Position numbers and translations under genes: made by a program | Source of the DNA: Paenibacillus silvestris | Lineage (GTDB): Bacteria; Bacillota; Bacilli; Paenibacillales; NBRC-103111 | Direction: 5' to 3' | DNA length: 64,000 nt | Assembly (NCBI RefSeq): GCF_009882985.1 | Contig: NZ_WTUZ01000010.1 | Span: 124,352 to 188,351 of the forward strand | Part shown: one piece after another, positions 18,767 through 28,266 of the stretch | Position numbering within the stretch: position 1 is the stretch's first letter | How the letters are laid out: each line of letters starts with the position of its first letter | The notes under the pieces: model-generated | What the model saw: the letters and a program-made list of their open reading frames with translations, nothing else | Databases searched by the model: none | What the model was told of the DNA's origin: nothing

Positions 18767-19789
18767 TCAATTATCCGTAATCATTGAATTTAGCGCCAAA
18801 AGCTGCAGTCCTGTTAAGTAATCATGCCTCCAATTGCTCACCAGGAGGTTAGGCAAATGTTCTTGCGGGATATAAGCCGAGCTTCTAGCTGTGATTTTAT
18901 CCAAAAGCTCCTCGTCTACTTCATCATCACAGAACACAACTGTTCGAGGGTTAATAATAGCTGTAAAAGTAGCGATCAAACGAGCGACCGCATCGATCTG
19001 ACTCTCTTCTCCTAAAGCCATTCGATGATCGCGGTCCCCTCTCTGCAGCGCTTCCAGGAACGTATGATGATCATACTGAGGTACGAATGAAATCTCACCT
19101 GAGAAAAAGGTGCTGCCTCGCACAACATCGCCATTGATCATAATCCCAGAGCCCGGCCCATTCTGGCCGAAATACAGATAGATCAGAGATTCGTTCTCAA
19201 TCTCGTAGTTGGACGCATAGCCAAGCACCGAGGCATTCATATCATTTTCAACAACAACCGATATTTGAAATTTGGATTCGAATTCCCCTTTTAGATCATA
19301 ATTAAAGAACTGCTGATACGGGGGGATAAAAATGATTTTGCCATTATTAACGGCACCAGGAACTCCTATTGCAAGGGAACGAAGTCTTGGATATTTCTCG
19401 ATCAACGCTTCAATTAGGTCTCCCAGCATTTGCGCATCTTGTTGGATTACGCTTGGTTTGGTCCCCTGCTCTTTGACCTCCCCAAGGCAGTTAAATATCG
19501 AATAACTTGTTTCATTCTTTTCCACAAATATAGCTAAACCCAGCATGTACTCAGGATCATAGGTATACCTCTTTGCCCTTCTGCCCCCGCTGGAATCATC
19601 ATCACCGGTATAGCGGATTTCTCCGTCCTTCTCCATTTGAGCTATAAATTTACTGATCGTCGGAAAGCTTATCCCGAGTCTCTGACTGAGCTCCGCTTTA
19701 GTCGCGCTTCCTAACATAATGAGCCCTGCGCGGATGCGATAAATTAACGGCTCCCTTAACTCTTTCGGTGTTTTAAAGACGTTCGTCAT
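18767..19789 (-). CDS. ROK-family regulator lacking the zinc and kinase motifs
   Basis: The 340-residue protein has an N-terminal winged helix (residues 15-75, GSATKAELSQRLGISFPTIS) followed by a ROK domain (AIGVPGAVNNGKI near 140, GSGIMINGDVVRGSTFFSGE near 215). The usual ROK zinc cluster CxCGxxGCxE is absent, and the GE(I/L)GH segment reads GEISFVP, so it has lost the features of a sugar kinase. It should be a repressor of the XylR/NagC type that senses a sugar by a degenerate pocket. A perfect dyad lies upstream of its own gene. Confidence 0.88.
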   Translation of the reverse strand: MTNVFKTPKELREPLIYRIRAGLIMLGSATKAELSQRLGISFPTISKFIAQMEKDGEIRYTGDDDSSGGRRAKRYTYDPEYMLGLAIFVEKNETSYSIFNCLGEVKEQGTKPSVIQQDAQMLGDLIEALIEKYPRLRSLAIGVPGAVNNGKIIFIPPYQQFFNYDLKGEFESKFQISVVVENDMNASVLGYASNYEIENESLIYLYFGQNGPGSGIMINGDVVRGSTFFSGEISFVPQYDHHTFLEALQRGDRDHRMALGEESQIDAVARLIATFTAIINPRTVVFCDDEVDEELLDKITARSSAYIPQEHLPNLLVSNWRHDYLTGLQLLALNSMITDN

Positions 19790-19825
19790 TTCGATCAGAA
19801 CCTTTCATATAAAAGAACCTATTCC

Positions 19826-19849
19826 ACTTATTAAAATGATTTAATAAGT
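19826..19849. promoter_or_regulatory. Operator dyad upstream of ROK gene
   Basis: ACTTATTAAA-ATGA-TTTAATAAGT is a perfect 10-bp-arm dyad located 37 bp before the ROK start. This is typical of autoregulation by XylR-like repressors, whose sites are long A+T-rich dyads. Confidence 0.65.
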
Positions 19850-19954
19850 TTAGTTCATCTTATCAGATGTCTTAGATAAGGGCAATATGTGTTCAAGTAA
19901 TCATATGCCTCTTCAAGCTCATAGATCTACTCGACACTTGCGCTCAAATAAAAA

Positions 19955-19974
19955 GCCGCCAATAAATTGGCGGC
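19955..19974 (-). terminator. Terminator of metallophosphoesterase gene
   Basis: GCCGCCAA-TAAA-TTGGCGGC is followed on the minus strand by TTTTT. Confidence 0.9.
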
Positions 19975-19999
19975 ATTTCCCTCATTTATATGTCACGGA

Positions 20000-21088
20000 T
20001 TAACTACCTCTAAACCAATCTTTTCCAGCTAAAATTAGCCAACGAAACAGCTCCGTTACAGGTAATTGTTCCACATTGTGAAAGCGTTCTGTTTCTTTAT
20101 CATTTCCCCCCAATGCCACTGAGTATTGTGTTTCTTGAATAAAACGGTGTCGGAAAAAATCGCGTCCTTTAATTGTCAGCTTATCCTTGTATACCTCAAC
20201 ATACAGGCCTTCACTTTCATCTGGCCCTAATGCCTTTTCCCCGCCATGTCCGTCGTCTGTCCAGGGCTGTTGCACGGACGATGAATTGACCATTGTAAAT
20301 TTATCCCGCACGATCGTATTGGGCAACTTCAATTCCCAATGGGTGTGGCCGGAAAAGAAGATTACTTGCGGGTGATCTGATAATATTTTTTTCAATTCTT
20401 CATGTTGAACGATTGCTCTGTTATTCGTACAGCAGAAATGTGTGCCCGCAACCGTATAGGGCAAGGGTTGATGTAAGAACACGAAAACTGGCTTTGTTGC
20501 ATCGACATCTTCCTTCAGCTTCGCACTCAACCAGTCTAATTGCGTCTGTGATAGGTAGGCATCTTCTAGGTTAGTCTCATTGGATTGACGATATTGCTCG
20601 GATCCAAGAAAAATAAAATGATACCCCTTAATGCTTCGGTCATAGTAGACTTGCTTTTCTCCCGTGAGCTGTAGGAAACGGTGTATGGAGGCTTGCTCCG
20701 ACTCCTTGTTGGGGAACGTATTCGCATTCCATACTTTGTTTGTATCGAACCACGCTTGATAGAACTCATGATTCCCCATCGTCATCGCCATGTTCTTCGG
20801 ATGTGGATTTGACTTCAGTAGTTCATTTAATTTGTCATAGTCGGATGACATTCCGTTCGTTAAATCCCCATTGATAATGAGGACATCGGAGCTCGGACTC
20901 ACCTCGTTTAAGTCACGCAGTGCGGCAGCGAACTTATGCTGGGACTGCTTATCCCAAGACTGCACATGAATATCACTAATAACGGGGAAGGACAGTTCAG
21001 GCTTCTCCTCTGCCATCGCATTGAGGGGAACAGTGAATAATGCTAGCGACAATCCAACTCTCAATAAACCTACTTTCACTCTTACCAC
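20000..21088 (-). CDS. Secreted metallophosphoesterase
   Basis: All five calcineurin-like phosphoesterase motifs are present in order: SDIH, NGDLTNG, GNHE, LHQP and SGHTHWE. They bind two metal ions for hydrolysis of phosphomonoesters or diesters. An N-terminal signal peptide (GLLRVGLSLALFTVPLNAMA) directs export. The start is uncertain: GTG at 21088 has AAGGAAATGGA upstream and gives a compact signal peptide, while an in-frame ATG at 21130 would add 14 residues without a clear ribosome site. The substrate is unknown. It stands alone between terminators. Confidence 0.85.
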   Translation of the reverse strand: MVRVKVGLLRVGLSLALFTVPLNAMAEEKPELSFPVISDIHVQSWDKQSQHKFAAALRDLNEVSPSSDVLIINGDLTNGMSSDYDKLNELLKSNPHPKNMAMTMGNHEFYQAWFDTNKVWNANTFPNKESEQASIHRFLQLTGEKQVYYDRSIKGYHFIFLGSEQYRQSNETNLEDAYLSQTQLDWLSAKLKEDVDATKPVFVFLHQPLPYTVAGTHFCCTNNRAIVQHEELKKILSDHPQVIFFSGHTHWELKLPNTIVRDKFTMVNSSSVQQPWTDDGHGGEKALGPDESEGLYVEVYKDKLTIKGRDFFRHRFIQETQYSVALGGNDKETERFHNVEQLPVTELFRWLILAGKDWFRGS

Positions 21089-21277
21089 ACTCCATTTCCT
21101 TCCAATATGAAATCCGATATGCATTACCATACCGTGTGAATGTAAGATGGGGATTTGGCGCAGCTAAAGATTATATGAACGACCCAAGGTTTGTTACATT
21201 ATCTTTACACTACTGGATAGGATTTGACTCATGATGTTGGAAGACTCCACGGAAATGACGCTAAATGGAAACAAAAA

Positions 21278-21301
21278 AACCTTCAGGGAATCCTGAAGGT
21301 T
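21278..21301 (-). terminator. Terminator of methyltransferase operon
   Basis: AACCTTCAGG-GAAT-CCTGAAGGTT is followed on the minus strand by seven T. It lies 100 bp after the methyltransferase stop. Confidence 0.85.
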
Positions 21302-21400
21302 ACTGTGGAACTGTGGTCTTCTATTTTAATAGAAATAAGTTATTTCCTCGTATTGGGGAAAGGCTTGTAGTTTCTATTCTCTTTCGTCATGCAGCCCTCA

Positions 21401-22210
21401 TCAACCTTTAGAGGCCTGCAGCGAAAATGTAAGTGGAATCTGGTTAGCGGAGTCCTTCCATCGCCACTGCCCGTCTTCGCCTTGCGTCATGAATGGGAAT
21501 CGTCGGTTACTGCCATAGGAGAACTCATGGAGATAATCCAAGCGAAGTCCTGCGGCTATTAAGGCGTTCAATATATCGCTGAAACTGTAGCTCCAGACAT
21601 ACTCGGTGCCGCGCTGATTGTCTGCTGGATCTGAATGTGGCAGAAGGCCCTCAATCTGAATCGGTTCCTTTGTATGACAATATGGATAGCGAGTGAGCAA
21701 ATCGGTCACATCGGCAGCATCATCAAAGACATTGAGAAACGGATGCTCCTCCTGTAGATAGAAGATGCCGCCAGGTTTGAGGAAATGCGCGATGATCTTC
21801 GCCCACCGATCAAGATCAGAAAGCCAAAACAAAACGCCGCCTGCTGTATAAATGATATCGAACTTATCATCGAGTACCTGTGGCAGTTCGTAAATGTCCG
21901 TACAAAGAAATCGCGCGTCTAGCCCAGTTTCTTGACTCAAACGTTCAGCGAGTGCAATAGCTTCATCGGATAAATCTACCCCAGTAACGACTGCGCCGAG
22001 ACGAGCCCAGGAGAGAGTATCCAAACCAAAGTGACACTGTAGGTGAAGCAATGACTTCCCTGCCACATCGCTCAGTTCCTCGCGCTCAATCGGGCCAAGG
22101 CTAGATTTCCCCGCCTTGAACCCGGCGATATCATATCGATCCGCACTGACGGCATTGATGGCAGTACGGGCGTTCCAGTGTATGCGGTTCTGTTCCGTAT
22201 AATCGGTCAT
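21401..22210 (-). CDS. Class I SAM-dependent methyltransferase
   Basis: The 269-residue protein has the SAM-binding fold with LLHLQCHFGLDTLSWARLGA near residue 55 (motif I), TGVDLSDEAI after it and FDIIYTAGGVLFWL near 120. It is of the UbiE/small-molecule type found widely in Bacillales. The substrate is unknown. It starts 24 bases after the Gfo/Idh/MocA stop, so the two are probably one operon, though no joint pathway is evident. Confidence 0.88.
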   Translation of the reverse strand: MTDYTEQNRIHWNARTAINAVSADRYDIAGFKAGKSSLGPIEREELSDVAGKSLLHLQCHFGLDTLSWARLGAVVTGVDLSDEAIALAERLSQETGLDARFLCTDIYELPQVLDDKFDIIYTAGGVLFWLSDLDRWAKIIAHFLKPGGIFYLQEEHPFLNVFDDAADVTDLLTRYPYCHTKEPIQIEGLLPHSDPADNQRGTEYVWSYSFSDILNALIAAGLRLDYLHEFSYGSNRRFPFMTQGEDGQWRWKDSANQIPLTFSLQASKG

Positions 22211-22233
22211 GGATGAATCGCTCCCCTCTTCAA

Positions 22234-23331
22234 TTATGAAGATGCTTGTTCACTTCCATATGCCCAAGGCTGAGTTGTCGTCGTCAACTCTTCACCCGAC
22301 TCGATTGCCGCTTGCATCATAATCGACAAATAATGATCCTGCATGGCTTCTTCCAATCCGTAACATGCAGGCCCGCCCTGAACGTAGTCCGCCATCTTAG
22401 CCAAACTTGAAGCAATGGCGATTTCATCGTCAGATAAACGGCCAAGAACGAACGGATTTACATACACCCATTCATGATTAGCAGTAATCCCTCGGTGATA
22501 ATACCCTTCCAAGTTACCGTTGTGCCCCGTATCAACTCTTCGGAGCTCTCCGTATATAGGTGTCTGGAAGTCCTGCAAATACCGGAACGATTCGTCCGTT
22601 AATTCTCCGTGGCTACCTCGAACAAGAATGCGATTCTTGCGAATCCATGAAAAATACTGATCACCTGTAAAATCAAACAGTGCCAGCTTATCTCCGAAGC
22701 AAAGTGTTGCGATATCCTGCACGGAATTGCCAATTTCTTCGCTTTCCGGAGGCCCATAACGCCCAGGGCCCTTGACTAGCTTAGACGTGAACCTCTGTCC
22801 CTTGATGACAGCGTTCTCGAAATCGATGCCAAGCAATTTTCGGATTAGGCTGATGCCATGGTAGCCATGAGCGGCCGAAACTTGAACTTGTGAAACGTCA
22901 CCTAGTTTACCCGATCTCGTAAAAGCAATACGCGCAGCATGCATCGGTTGATATAAATACTGTTCGGCTACTTGGACGCGACCTTTCACTTTGCGCAGCG
23001 ATTCATACAGGGCAATCATGCCCGGGATGTCTCTGGCCGGTGGTGTCTCTGTCAATACCGGAATTCCCCTCTCTGCCAGCTCCAATGTACAGGAAGGCGC
23101 AGCATCCCATGGGACAGAAACGACCGCGAACATGAGTGGCCCGCTTGAAGCGAAAGATGCCATATCACGGTAGGTTTTCACGCCCCACTCATCCTCAATC
23201 TCTTTACCGCGCTCCTCGTCACGGACTAGCATTGCCCGGACAGCGAAATGCTGCGGCAGCGCCTTAGCAATACGTAAATAGAAATCAGCTCTCCACCCTC
23301 TACCAACAATACCGAATTCGATTAATGACAT
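22234..23331 (-). CDS. Gfo/Idh/MocA-family oxidoreductase
   Basis: The 365-residue protein starts with a Rossmann NAD(P) motif (FGIVGRGWRADFYLRIA) and continues with the alpha/beta Gfo/Idh/MocA fold; TETPPARD near residue 95 replaces the usual EKP motif, and the catalytic lysine of the EKP motif is not conserved. Members act on sugars, inositols or amino sugars. The divergence at EKP leaves activity uncertain. It is the first gene of a two-gene operon. Confidence 0.85.
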   Translation of the reverse strand: MSLIEFGIVGRGWRADFYLRIAKALPQHFAVRAMLVRDEERGKEIEDEWGVKTYRDMASFASSGPLMFAVVSVPWDAAPSCTLELAERGIPVLTETPPARDIPGMIALYESLRKVKGRVQVAEQYLYQPMHAARIAFTRSGKLGDVSQVQVSAAHGYHGISLIRKLLGIDFENAVIKGQRFTSKLVKGPGRYGPPESEEIGNSVQDIATLCFGDKLALFDFTGDQYFSWIRKNRILVRGSHGELTDESFRYLQDFQTPIYGELRRVDTGHNGNLEGYYHRGITANHEWVYVNPFVLGRLSDDEIAIASSLAKMADYVQGGPACYGLEEAMQDHYLSIMMQAAIESGEELTTTTQPWAYGSEQASS

Positions 23332-23476
23332 ATTTATTCCCTCGCTTCTGTTAGGATACCGAATAGGCTAGATCTTATGATTGTTAAATCTATTGGTTAA
23401 AATGATACTATGAGCGTAACATTGTTTGGCAAAAAATTAAACATTTGCGGATCTAAACTTGGAGGTGGCCTTTATT

Positions 23477-24169
23477 ATGAATTATACGATTTATATTGTA
23501 GAAGATGATATCTCAATAAGTCGCCTAATGAAAGAACATATTGAAAAATATGGTCTTGCTGCAACTGTTGTGACAAACTTTGAAAGCATCATTGAAGAAT
23601 TTCAACTTCTCACTCCTCATCTCGTCCTGCTAGATGTTAATCTCCCTAAATTCGATGGATTTTATTGGTGTAGAAGAATAAGAGAAATATCGAAAGTGCC
23701 TATTCTCTTTATATCCGCGAGGGAGAGCGGATTAGATCAAGTGAGAGCTCTTGAGAACGGTGCGGATGATTATATTACGAAACCTTTCTCCTACGAAGTC
23801 GTGATGGCCAAAATAAATAGTCATATCAGACGAGTCTTCGGGGATTATGCCCCATCTCTAAATGAACGGGTGATTGAACTGGAAGGTTTAAGATTATACC
23901 CCGAAAGATTAGAGCTGGAATGTCAAGGAAAAACCGCCATATTGACTAAGAAAGAAGCAATACTGCTCGAAAGCTTAATCCAGACCTATCCTAAGGTCGT
24001 TAACCGAAATTATCTTTTGGAGCAAATGTGGGATCACTCCGATTTTGTTGAAGAAAACACACTCAACGTTAACATCACCAGGGTAAGAAAAAAATTACAA
24101 GACCTTAATATTGAGAACGGCATCGAAACAATAAGAGGATTGGGCTACAAATTAAACAAAAGCTGGTAG
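23477..24169 (+). CDS. bceR: BceR-type response regulator
   Basis: The 230-residue OmpR-family regulator has a receiver domain (acceptor Asp53 in LLDVNLPKFDG, conserved Lys in ITKPFSYE) and a C-terminal winged helix (ENTLNVNITRVRKKL, IETIRGLGYKL). ATG at 23477 has GGAGGTGG eight bases upstream. Together with the next three genes it makes a complete Bce-type peptide antibiotic sensing and detoxification module. Its predicted binding site lies at 25233. The symbol is by family; the exact orthologue (BceR, YvcP or PsdR) is not resolved. Confidence 0.92.
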   Translation: MNYTIYIVEDDISISRLMKEHIEKYGLAATVVTNFESIIEEFQLLTPHLVLLDVNLPKFDGFYWCRRIREISKVPILFISARESGLDQVRALENGADDYITKPFSYEVVMAKINSHIRRVFGDYAPSLNERVIELEGLRLYPERLELECQGKTAILTKKEAILLESLIQTYPKVVNRNYLLEQMWDHSDFVEENTLNVNITRVRKKLQDLNIENGIETIRGLGYKLNKSW

Positions 24170-24182
24170 GAGCTGATCTCAT

Positions 24183-25187
24183 ATGCGTTTATTTATAAAA
24201 GAGCAAACGAGTTATCTCGTTGTTTTTTATTTTTCCGTTATTTTATCTACTTTCTATTGTGTTCTTGCGAGTGATTTTACATGGATAGATGTTCTATATG
24301 TGTTTTTATTCAATTCTTTTATTCTGCTTGTGTTTCTCAGTTGGAAATATGTAATGACTAAGGAAGTCTATAGATTACTATCTCGTAAATTCAATGCCAT
24401 CGAAGAAATCTCCTTGGAACAAGGCGACTCCTTTTGGGGGCACCATATTTCATTTTTATTAAAACAGCAATACCGCTTATATGAGAAGAACATCCACCAA
24501 ATCAACAAAAACCATCAAGAGCACTTAACCTTTATTAATCAATGGGTACACCAAATGAAAACACCACTTTCGGTGATCCGGCTTCAGCTTGAAGCACATG
24601 CAGGCGAACCATACGCACATGGTATGAGCGAAGAAGTTTATAAATTAGAAAAGGGTCTGAATATGGCGTTATATTATGCTCGGATCGATGCTTTTGAAAG
24701 AGACTTTGTTATTGAAAAATCACATCTGAAGCCGTTAATTTTGGATAGTATCAACCAAGATAAAAAGCTGTTTATTAAAAATAATATGTTGCCTAAAGTA
24801 GATGTTAACGACACCATTGAGGTTTACACCGATGTCAAATGGCTTAAATTTGTAATCGAGCAATTGATATCAAACGGTATCAAATATACTAAGGGCAAAG
24901 GGAAATATTTGACTGTATCCGCCTTTCAAACGAAAGATCATACCGTGCTGGAAGTTAAGGATGAGGGCATTGGCATACATCCTAAAGATATCAGGAGGGT
25001 ATTTGAACCCTTCTTTACCGGTGATAACGGAAGGATTTTGGGAGAATCTACGGGAATGGGGCTGTATCTGGCAAAAAAGATATGCGAAAACTTAAATCAT
25101 AAGATTTCTATTCAATCCGAAGTGAACCAAGGTACAAAAGTTAGCATTCTATTTGATCATAGCCAAACAGATCATAACTACTACTAG
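24183..25187 (+). CDS. bceS: BceS-type intramembrane-sensing histidine kinase
   Basis: The 334-residue kinase has only two membrane segments in the first 55 residues with almost no outer loop, the mark of intramembrane-sensing kinases that need their ABC transporter as sensor. The phosphorylated histidine is His123 in WVHQMKTPLSVIRLQ, and the ATPase domain has QLISNGIKYT, DEGIGI and STGMGLYLAKKI. It starts 13 bases after the regulator gene. A terminator hairpin follows at 25191. Confidence 0.93.
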   Translation: MRLFIKEQTSYLVVFYFSVILSTFYCVLASDFTWIDVLYVFLFNSFILLVFLSWKYVMTKEVYRLLSRKFNAIEEISLEQGDSFWGHHISFLLKQQYRLYEKNIHQINKNHQEHLTFINQWVHQMKTPLSVIRLQLEAHAGEPYAHGMSEEVYKLEKGLNMALYYARIDAFERDFVIEKSHLKPLILDSINQDKKLFIKNNMLPKVDVNDTIEVYTDVKWLKFVIEQLISNGIKYTKGKGKYLTVSAFQTKDHTVLEVKDEGIGIHPKDIRRVFEPFFTGDNGRILGESTGMGLYLAKKICENLNHKISIQSEVNQGTKVSILFDHSQTDHNYY

Positions 25188-25190
25188 AAG

Positions 25191-25217
25191 AACATGCCTA
25201 ATACCCTGGTGCATGTT
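25191..25217 (+). terminator. Terminator after bceS
   Basis: AACATGC-N13-GCATGTT is followed by a T-run. It separates the regulatory pair from the inducible transporter genes. Confidence 0.8.
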
Positions 25218-25232
25218 TTTTTACTTATTCCC

Positions 25233-25254
25233 AACCTTACAACAATGTAAGGTT
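25233..25254. promoter_or_regulatory. BceR-type binding site
   Basis: AACCTTACA-ACAA-TGTAAGGTT is a perfect 9-bp-arm dyad. Its core TTACA-N4-TGTAA matches the published consensus for BceR-like regulators (TNACA-N4-TGTAA). It lies 83 bp before the ATPase start, where activation of the transporter genes is expected. Confidence 0.88.
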
Positions 25255-25336
25255 CTAGTAAGAAAGGTGAATCGCTTCTAATGACAAGACGAAGTAGTCT
25301 ATATACGGAAGACAAATATAAAGGAGTCGATTGTGA

Positions 25337-26092
25337 ATGGAAATCTTAAAAGTCAGTCATTTAAGTAAAACATACGGCAAAGATGTCATGTATCATGCTT
25401 TAAATCAAATTAGCATATCCGTTGAACCCGGAGAATTTGTAGGGGTTATGGGACCATCCGGCAGCGGCAAGACTACGTTACTAAACATGATTTCTACGGT
25501 AGATCAACCCACAACAGGGGATATTTTAATTCATGACCTCAATCCAATGGATTTGAAGGGAGATGAGTTAGCACTCTTTCGACGCAGAAAACTTGGCTTT
25601 GTATTTCAGGATTTTAATTTACTTGATACCTTAACCGTTGGGGAGAATGTGGTTTTACCTCTTACCTTAGACCGAATTTCTGTGATGGAGCAGGATAAAA
25701 GATTGCAAAATATCGCCAAAACTCTGCGTATAGAGCATCTTCTTGACAAAAGAACTTACGAAGTCTCAGGAGGCGAAGCTCAAAGAACAGCTATTGCCAG
25801 AGCTATTATTCACAATCCATCTCTCCTATTGGCTGATGAACCAACGGGAAATTTGGACTCCAAAGCAGCAAGAACGGTCATGGAGCTATTTGAGAAGATT
25901 AACAAAGAACAACAACTTACCACGATTATGGTGACGCATGACCCTGTTGCTGCCAGTTACTGCGGCAGGATCATTTTCATCAAAGATGGCACCATCTTTA
26001 ATGAAATTCATAGTGGAGGCAGCAAACCGCAATTTTATCAACAGATCATCGATGTGCTTTCACTTTTGGGAGGAGCAACTCATGGATTTTAA
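25337..26092 (+). CDS. bceA: BceA-type ABC transporter ATPase
   Basis: The 251-residue ATPase has Walker A GPSGSGKTT (residues 39-47), the signature VSGGEAQRTAIARAI and Walker B LLLADEPTGNLDS with a switch histidine in TIMVTHDP. These are typical of the MacB/LolD-like group that powers Bce transporters. ATG at 25337 has AAAGGAG. It overlaps the permease gene by 11 bases, so the two are coupled. Confidence 0.95.
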   Translation: MEILKVSHLSKTYGKDVMYHALNQISISVEPGEFVGVMGPSGSGKTTLLNMISTVDQPTTGDILIHDLNPMDLKGDELALFRRRKLGFVFQDFNLLDTLTVGENVVLPLTLDRISVMEQDKRLQNIAKTLRIEHLLDKRTYEVSGGEAQRTAIARAIIHNPSLLLADEPTGNLDSKAARTVMELFEKINKEQQLTTIMVTHDPVAASYCGRIIFIKDGTIFNEIHSGGSKPQFYQQIIDVLSLLGGATHGF

Positions 26093-27941
26093 GCAGTTTG
26101 CAACAAGAAATGTCCTGCGCAATGGAAAAGCCTACTTCGCGTATTTCTTAAGTATGCTGATATCCGTTACCTTATTCTTCTCTTTGACCATGTTTATCCT
26201 TCATCCAGATAAAGGAACATTCAAATCCTACATCAAAATATCTCTATTCGGTGCTGAAATCATTGCTTATTTATTTCTGTTTTTCTTTGTTTTTTATTCA
26301 ATCAGTGTATTACTAAAAAAGCGTTATAAAGAAATCGGTATTCTATATATTCTCGGCATTACAAGAAGTCAACTTCTCAAAATGATCACCATTGAAAATA
26401 CGATCATCAGTGTCGCGGCAACAATCGGCGGCATCATTACGGGCCTAGTGTTCTCCAAGTTATTTCTGATCATCATCGAGAAACTGTTGAGGCTTCAGTC
26501 CTTGCCGTTTTATTTTCCGTTAAAAGCAATTCTTATCACACTTGGCTGCTTCCTGCTGCTAGGGATGCTTGTTTCATTATTCACATCATGGATCGTAAAG
26601 GAGAAGGATATCTTACGTCTGCTTAAAGCGACGAATGCACCTACGCCTGCTCCTAAATTCTCAAAAATGATTGCTATCGTCGGTTTTCTTTTACTTGTAG
26701 CTGGATATGTCTTATCTTTTGCTCCAATAAAGGAGAATCTTGAGAAATTCATTTTAATGATAATTGGCATCATCGTCATTGCCACTTATCTATTATTTTC
26801 ACAGATTAGCGTTTTTGCAATTGCTTTATTAAAAAAGAACAGGCTTTATTATTTAAAAAGCACCAATCTAATCTGGGTATCTAATTTGTTCTATCGCATA
26901 AGGGACAATGCCAGAATGTTCTTCATTATTACCATCACATCCACAGCAGCGGTGGTTTTGAGCGGCGCCTCTTATGCCTATTGGGCGAACACACTGAATA
27001 CTATTGATACTCGATATCCGCTGGCTTTTACTTATCAATCACTCGGTCATCATCCATCCACAGCAGACGAGATCAGATTTATTGAAGATCAGCTAAATAA
27101 TCACCATTTTCAGTATGAAAAAATAACTGTAACTATGAAATATCTTACTCAAGAGGACGCATCTTCTTTTCCCGTTATAAAAGCAAGTCTTTATAATCAA
27201 TTCGCGAAGCAATTAAACTTGAAATCCGTTTCTCTGCAAGAGCAAGAAGCAATTAAAATCGTCCCTCCCGAAGAAAACGATTTTGTAAATCATTTAACAT
27301 TGGAAGGAAATAATATCCAAGTAACGGGCGAAATACGAGTGAAGTTATTACAAGATCAATTTCAAGCGATTTATGTCGTTGCCGATCAAGTATTCGATCG
27401 CTTGGCAGATGCGGAACAAGCCCAACCCCGGTATGCGTTCAATGTCGAGGATTGGTCTGATACGTACGTTGTTTTTGATGAATACGAGAAGAAATACGGC
27501 GATAATCAAACTGCGCTATTTTTATCCAAGTCCCATATCTATGAAACTGAGAAAAGAGCGTATGGCACGATTATGTTCTTGTCGATATTCTTAGGCGTCA
27601 TCTTCTTCGTAGCTTCAGGAAGTTTTGTTTACAACAAGTTTTACATGGATCAAGAAAGTGATAAACAGAAATATAAGCAATTGCATAACATCGGTGTCAC
27701 TTTTAAAGAAATGAAAAAAGTTGTTTCGATCGAAATTGGTGTATTGTTCCTGCTTCCGTATTTCGTGGCAACTATCCATTCCGTTGTAGCTCTTGCAGCT
27801 CTGCAAAGGATATTTAAATTGGATGTCGGCGCGGCCGCAGTTATCATCATGGCCATCTTCTTAGTCCTTCAGGTCGTTTATTACTTATTTATTAGAAAAA
27901 ATTATTTGAACGTGATACAAAGGCATCTACGGATTAGCTGA
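26082..27941 (+). CDS. bceB: BceB-type ABC transporter permease and peptide sensor
   Basis: The 619-residue permease has FtsX-type membrane segments: one near residue 18, three between 55 and 165, further ones between 190 and 300, and three at the C-terminus. A large outer domain lies between them (about 305-510), the layout of BceB proteins. That outer domain binds the peptide antibiotic or its lipid target and the protein signals to BceS. ATG at 26082 gives the standard MDFKQFATRNVLRN start and has GGGAGGAG just upstream. The longer reading frame from 25938 lies inside bceA and is rejected. Confidence 0.94.
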   Translation: MDFKQFATRNVLRNGKAYFAYFLSMLISVTLFFSLTMFILHPDKGTFKSYIKISLFGAEIIAYLFLFFFVFYSISVLLKKRYKEIGILYILGITRSQLLKMITIENTIISVAATIGGIITGLVFSKLFLIIIEKLLRLQSLPFYFPLKAILITLGCFLLLGMLVSLFTSWIVKEKDILRLLKATNAPTPAPKFSKMIAIVGFLLLVAGYVLSFAPIKENLEKFILMIIGIIVIATYLLFSQISVFAIALLKKNRLYYLKSTNLIWVSNLFYRIRDNARMFFIITITSTAAVVLSGASYAYWANTLNTIDTRYPLAFTYQSLGHHPSTADEIRFIEDQLNNHHFQYEKITVTMKYLTQEDASSFPVIKASLYNQFAKQLNLKSVSLQEQEAIKIVPPEENDFVNHLTLEGNNIQVTGEIRVKLLQDQFQAIYVVADQVFDRLADAEQAQPRYAFNVEDWSDTYVVFDEYEKKYGDNQTALFLSKSHIYETEKRAYGTIMFLSIFLGVIFFVASGSFVYNKFYMDQESDKQKYKQLHNIGVTFKEMKKVVSIEIGVLFLLPYFVATIHSVVALAALQRIFKLDVGAAAVIIMAIFLVLQVVYYLFIRKNYLNVIQRHLRIS

Positions 27942-27991
27942 AGCAATCAAGCGAGATTCTTCTACCGCATCGCCGCGATTATGCCAGTCCA

Positions 27992-28262
27992 ACATATAAC
28001 TGGAAAGCCTCCAGTTATTTCTAATAGATACTGGAGTAATTCACCCTTTAACTGGAAAAAATCCCGCTAATCAACCTATAATACCGCACCTTCCTAGCTC
28101 AATCGTCCCATTAACAGGAGGAATTCCAGTTACTCACCTTTTTGCTGCGTTACTCCAATAAATAGCGGTAGTAATTCCCTGTAAATTTGAGAAGGCTGCC
28201 AAATTAATCAAAAGTAAAGCTGCCCCTGGGTCATTTGATGACTTTAGGGACAGCTTTTTTTC
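27992..28262 (+). repeat. Dispersed intergenic repeat, copy A
   Basis: The gap from 27942 to 28266 holds no gene but carries the first of three related elements (others at 36741 and 52392). Shared landmarks are ACTGGAAAAAATCCCG (28051), AGCTCAATCG (28096), AATAGCGGTAG (28161) and a closing hairpin with ATGACTTTAGGGACAGC. Inside are five degenerate palindromic units of the form AACTGGA-N5-TCCAGTT (perfect at 28008). No transposase, terminal inverted repeat or target duplication was seen. Confidence 0.8.
28216..28257. terminator. Terminator at the end of repeat copy A
   Basis: AAAGCTGCCCCT pairs with AGGGACAGCTTT around an 18-base loop, with T-runs usable in both directions. It lies just beyond the stop of the PfpI-GNAT gene and probably ends that transcript. 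Confidence 0.8.
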
Positions 28263-28266
28263 ATGC

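Noticed and set aside
25938..26081. Upstream extension of the BceB-type permease frame
   Set aside because: It lies inside the ATPase gene in another frame. The ATG at 26082 gives the standard start with a good ribosome site.
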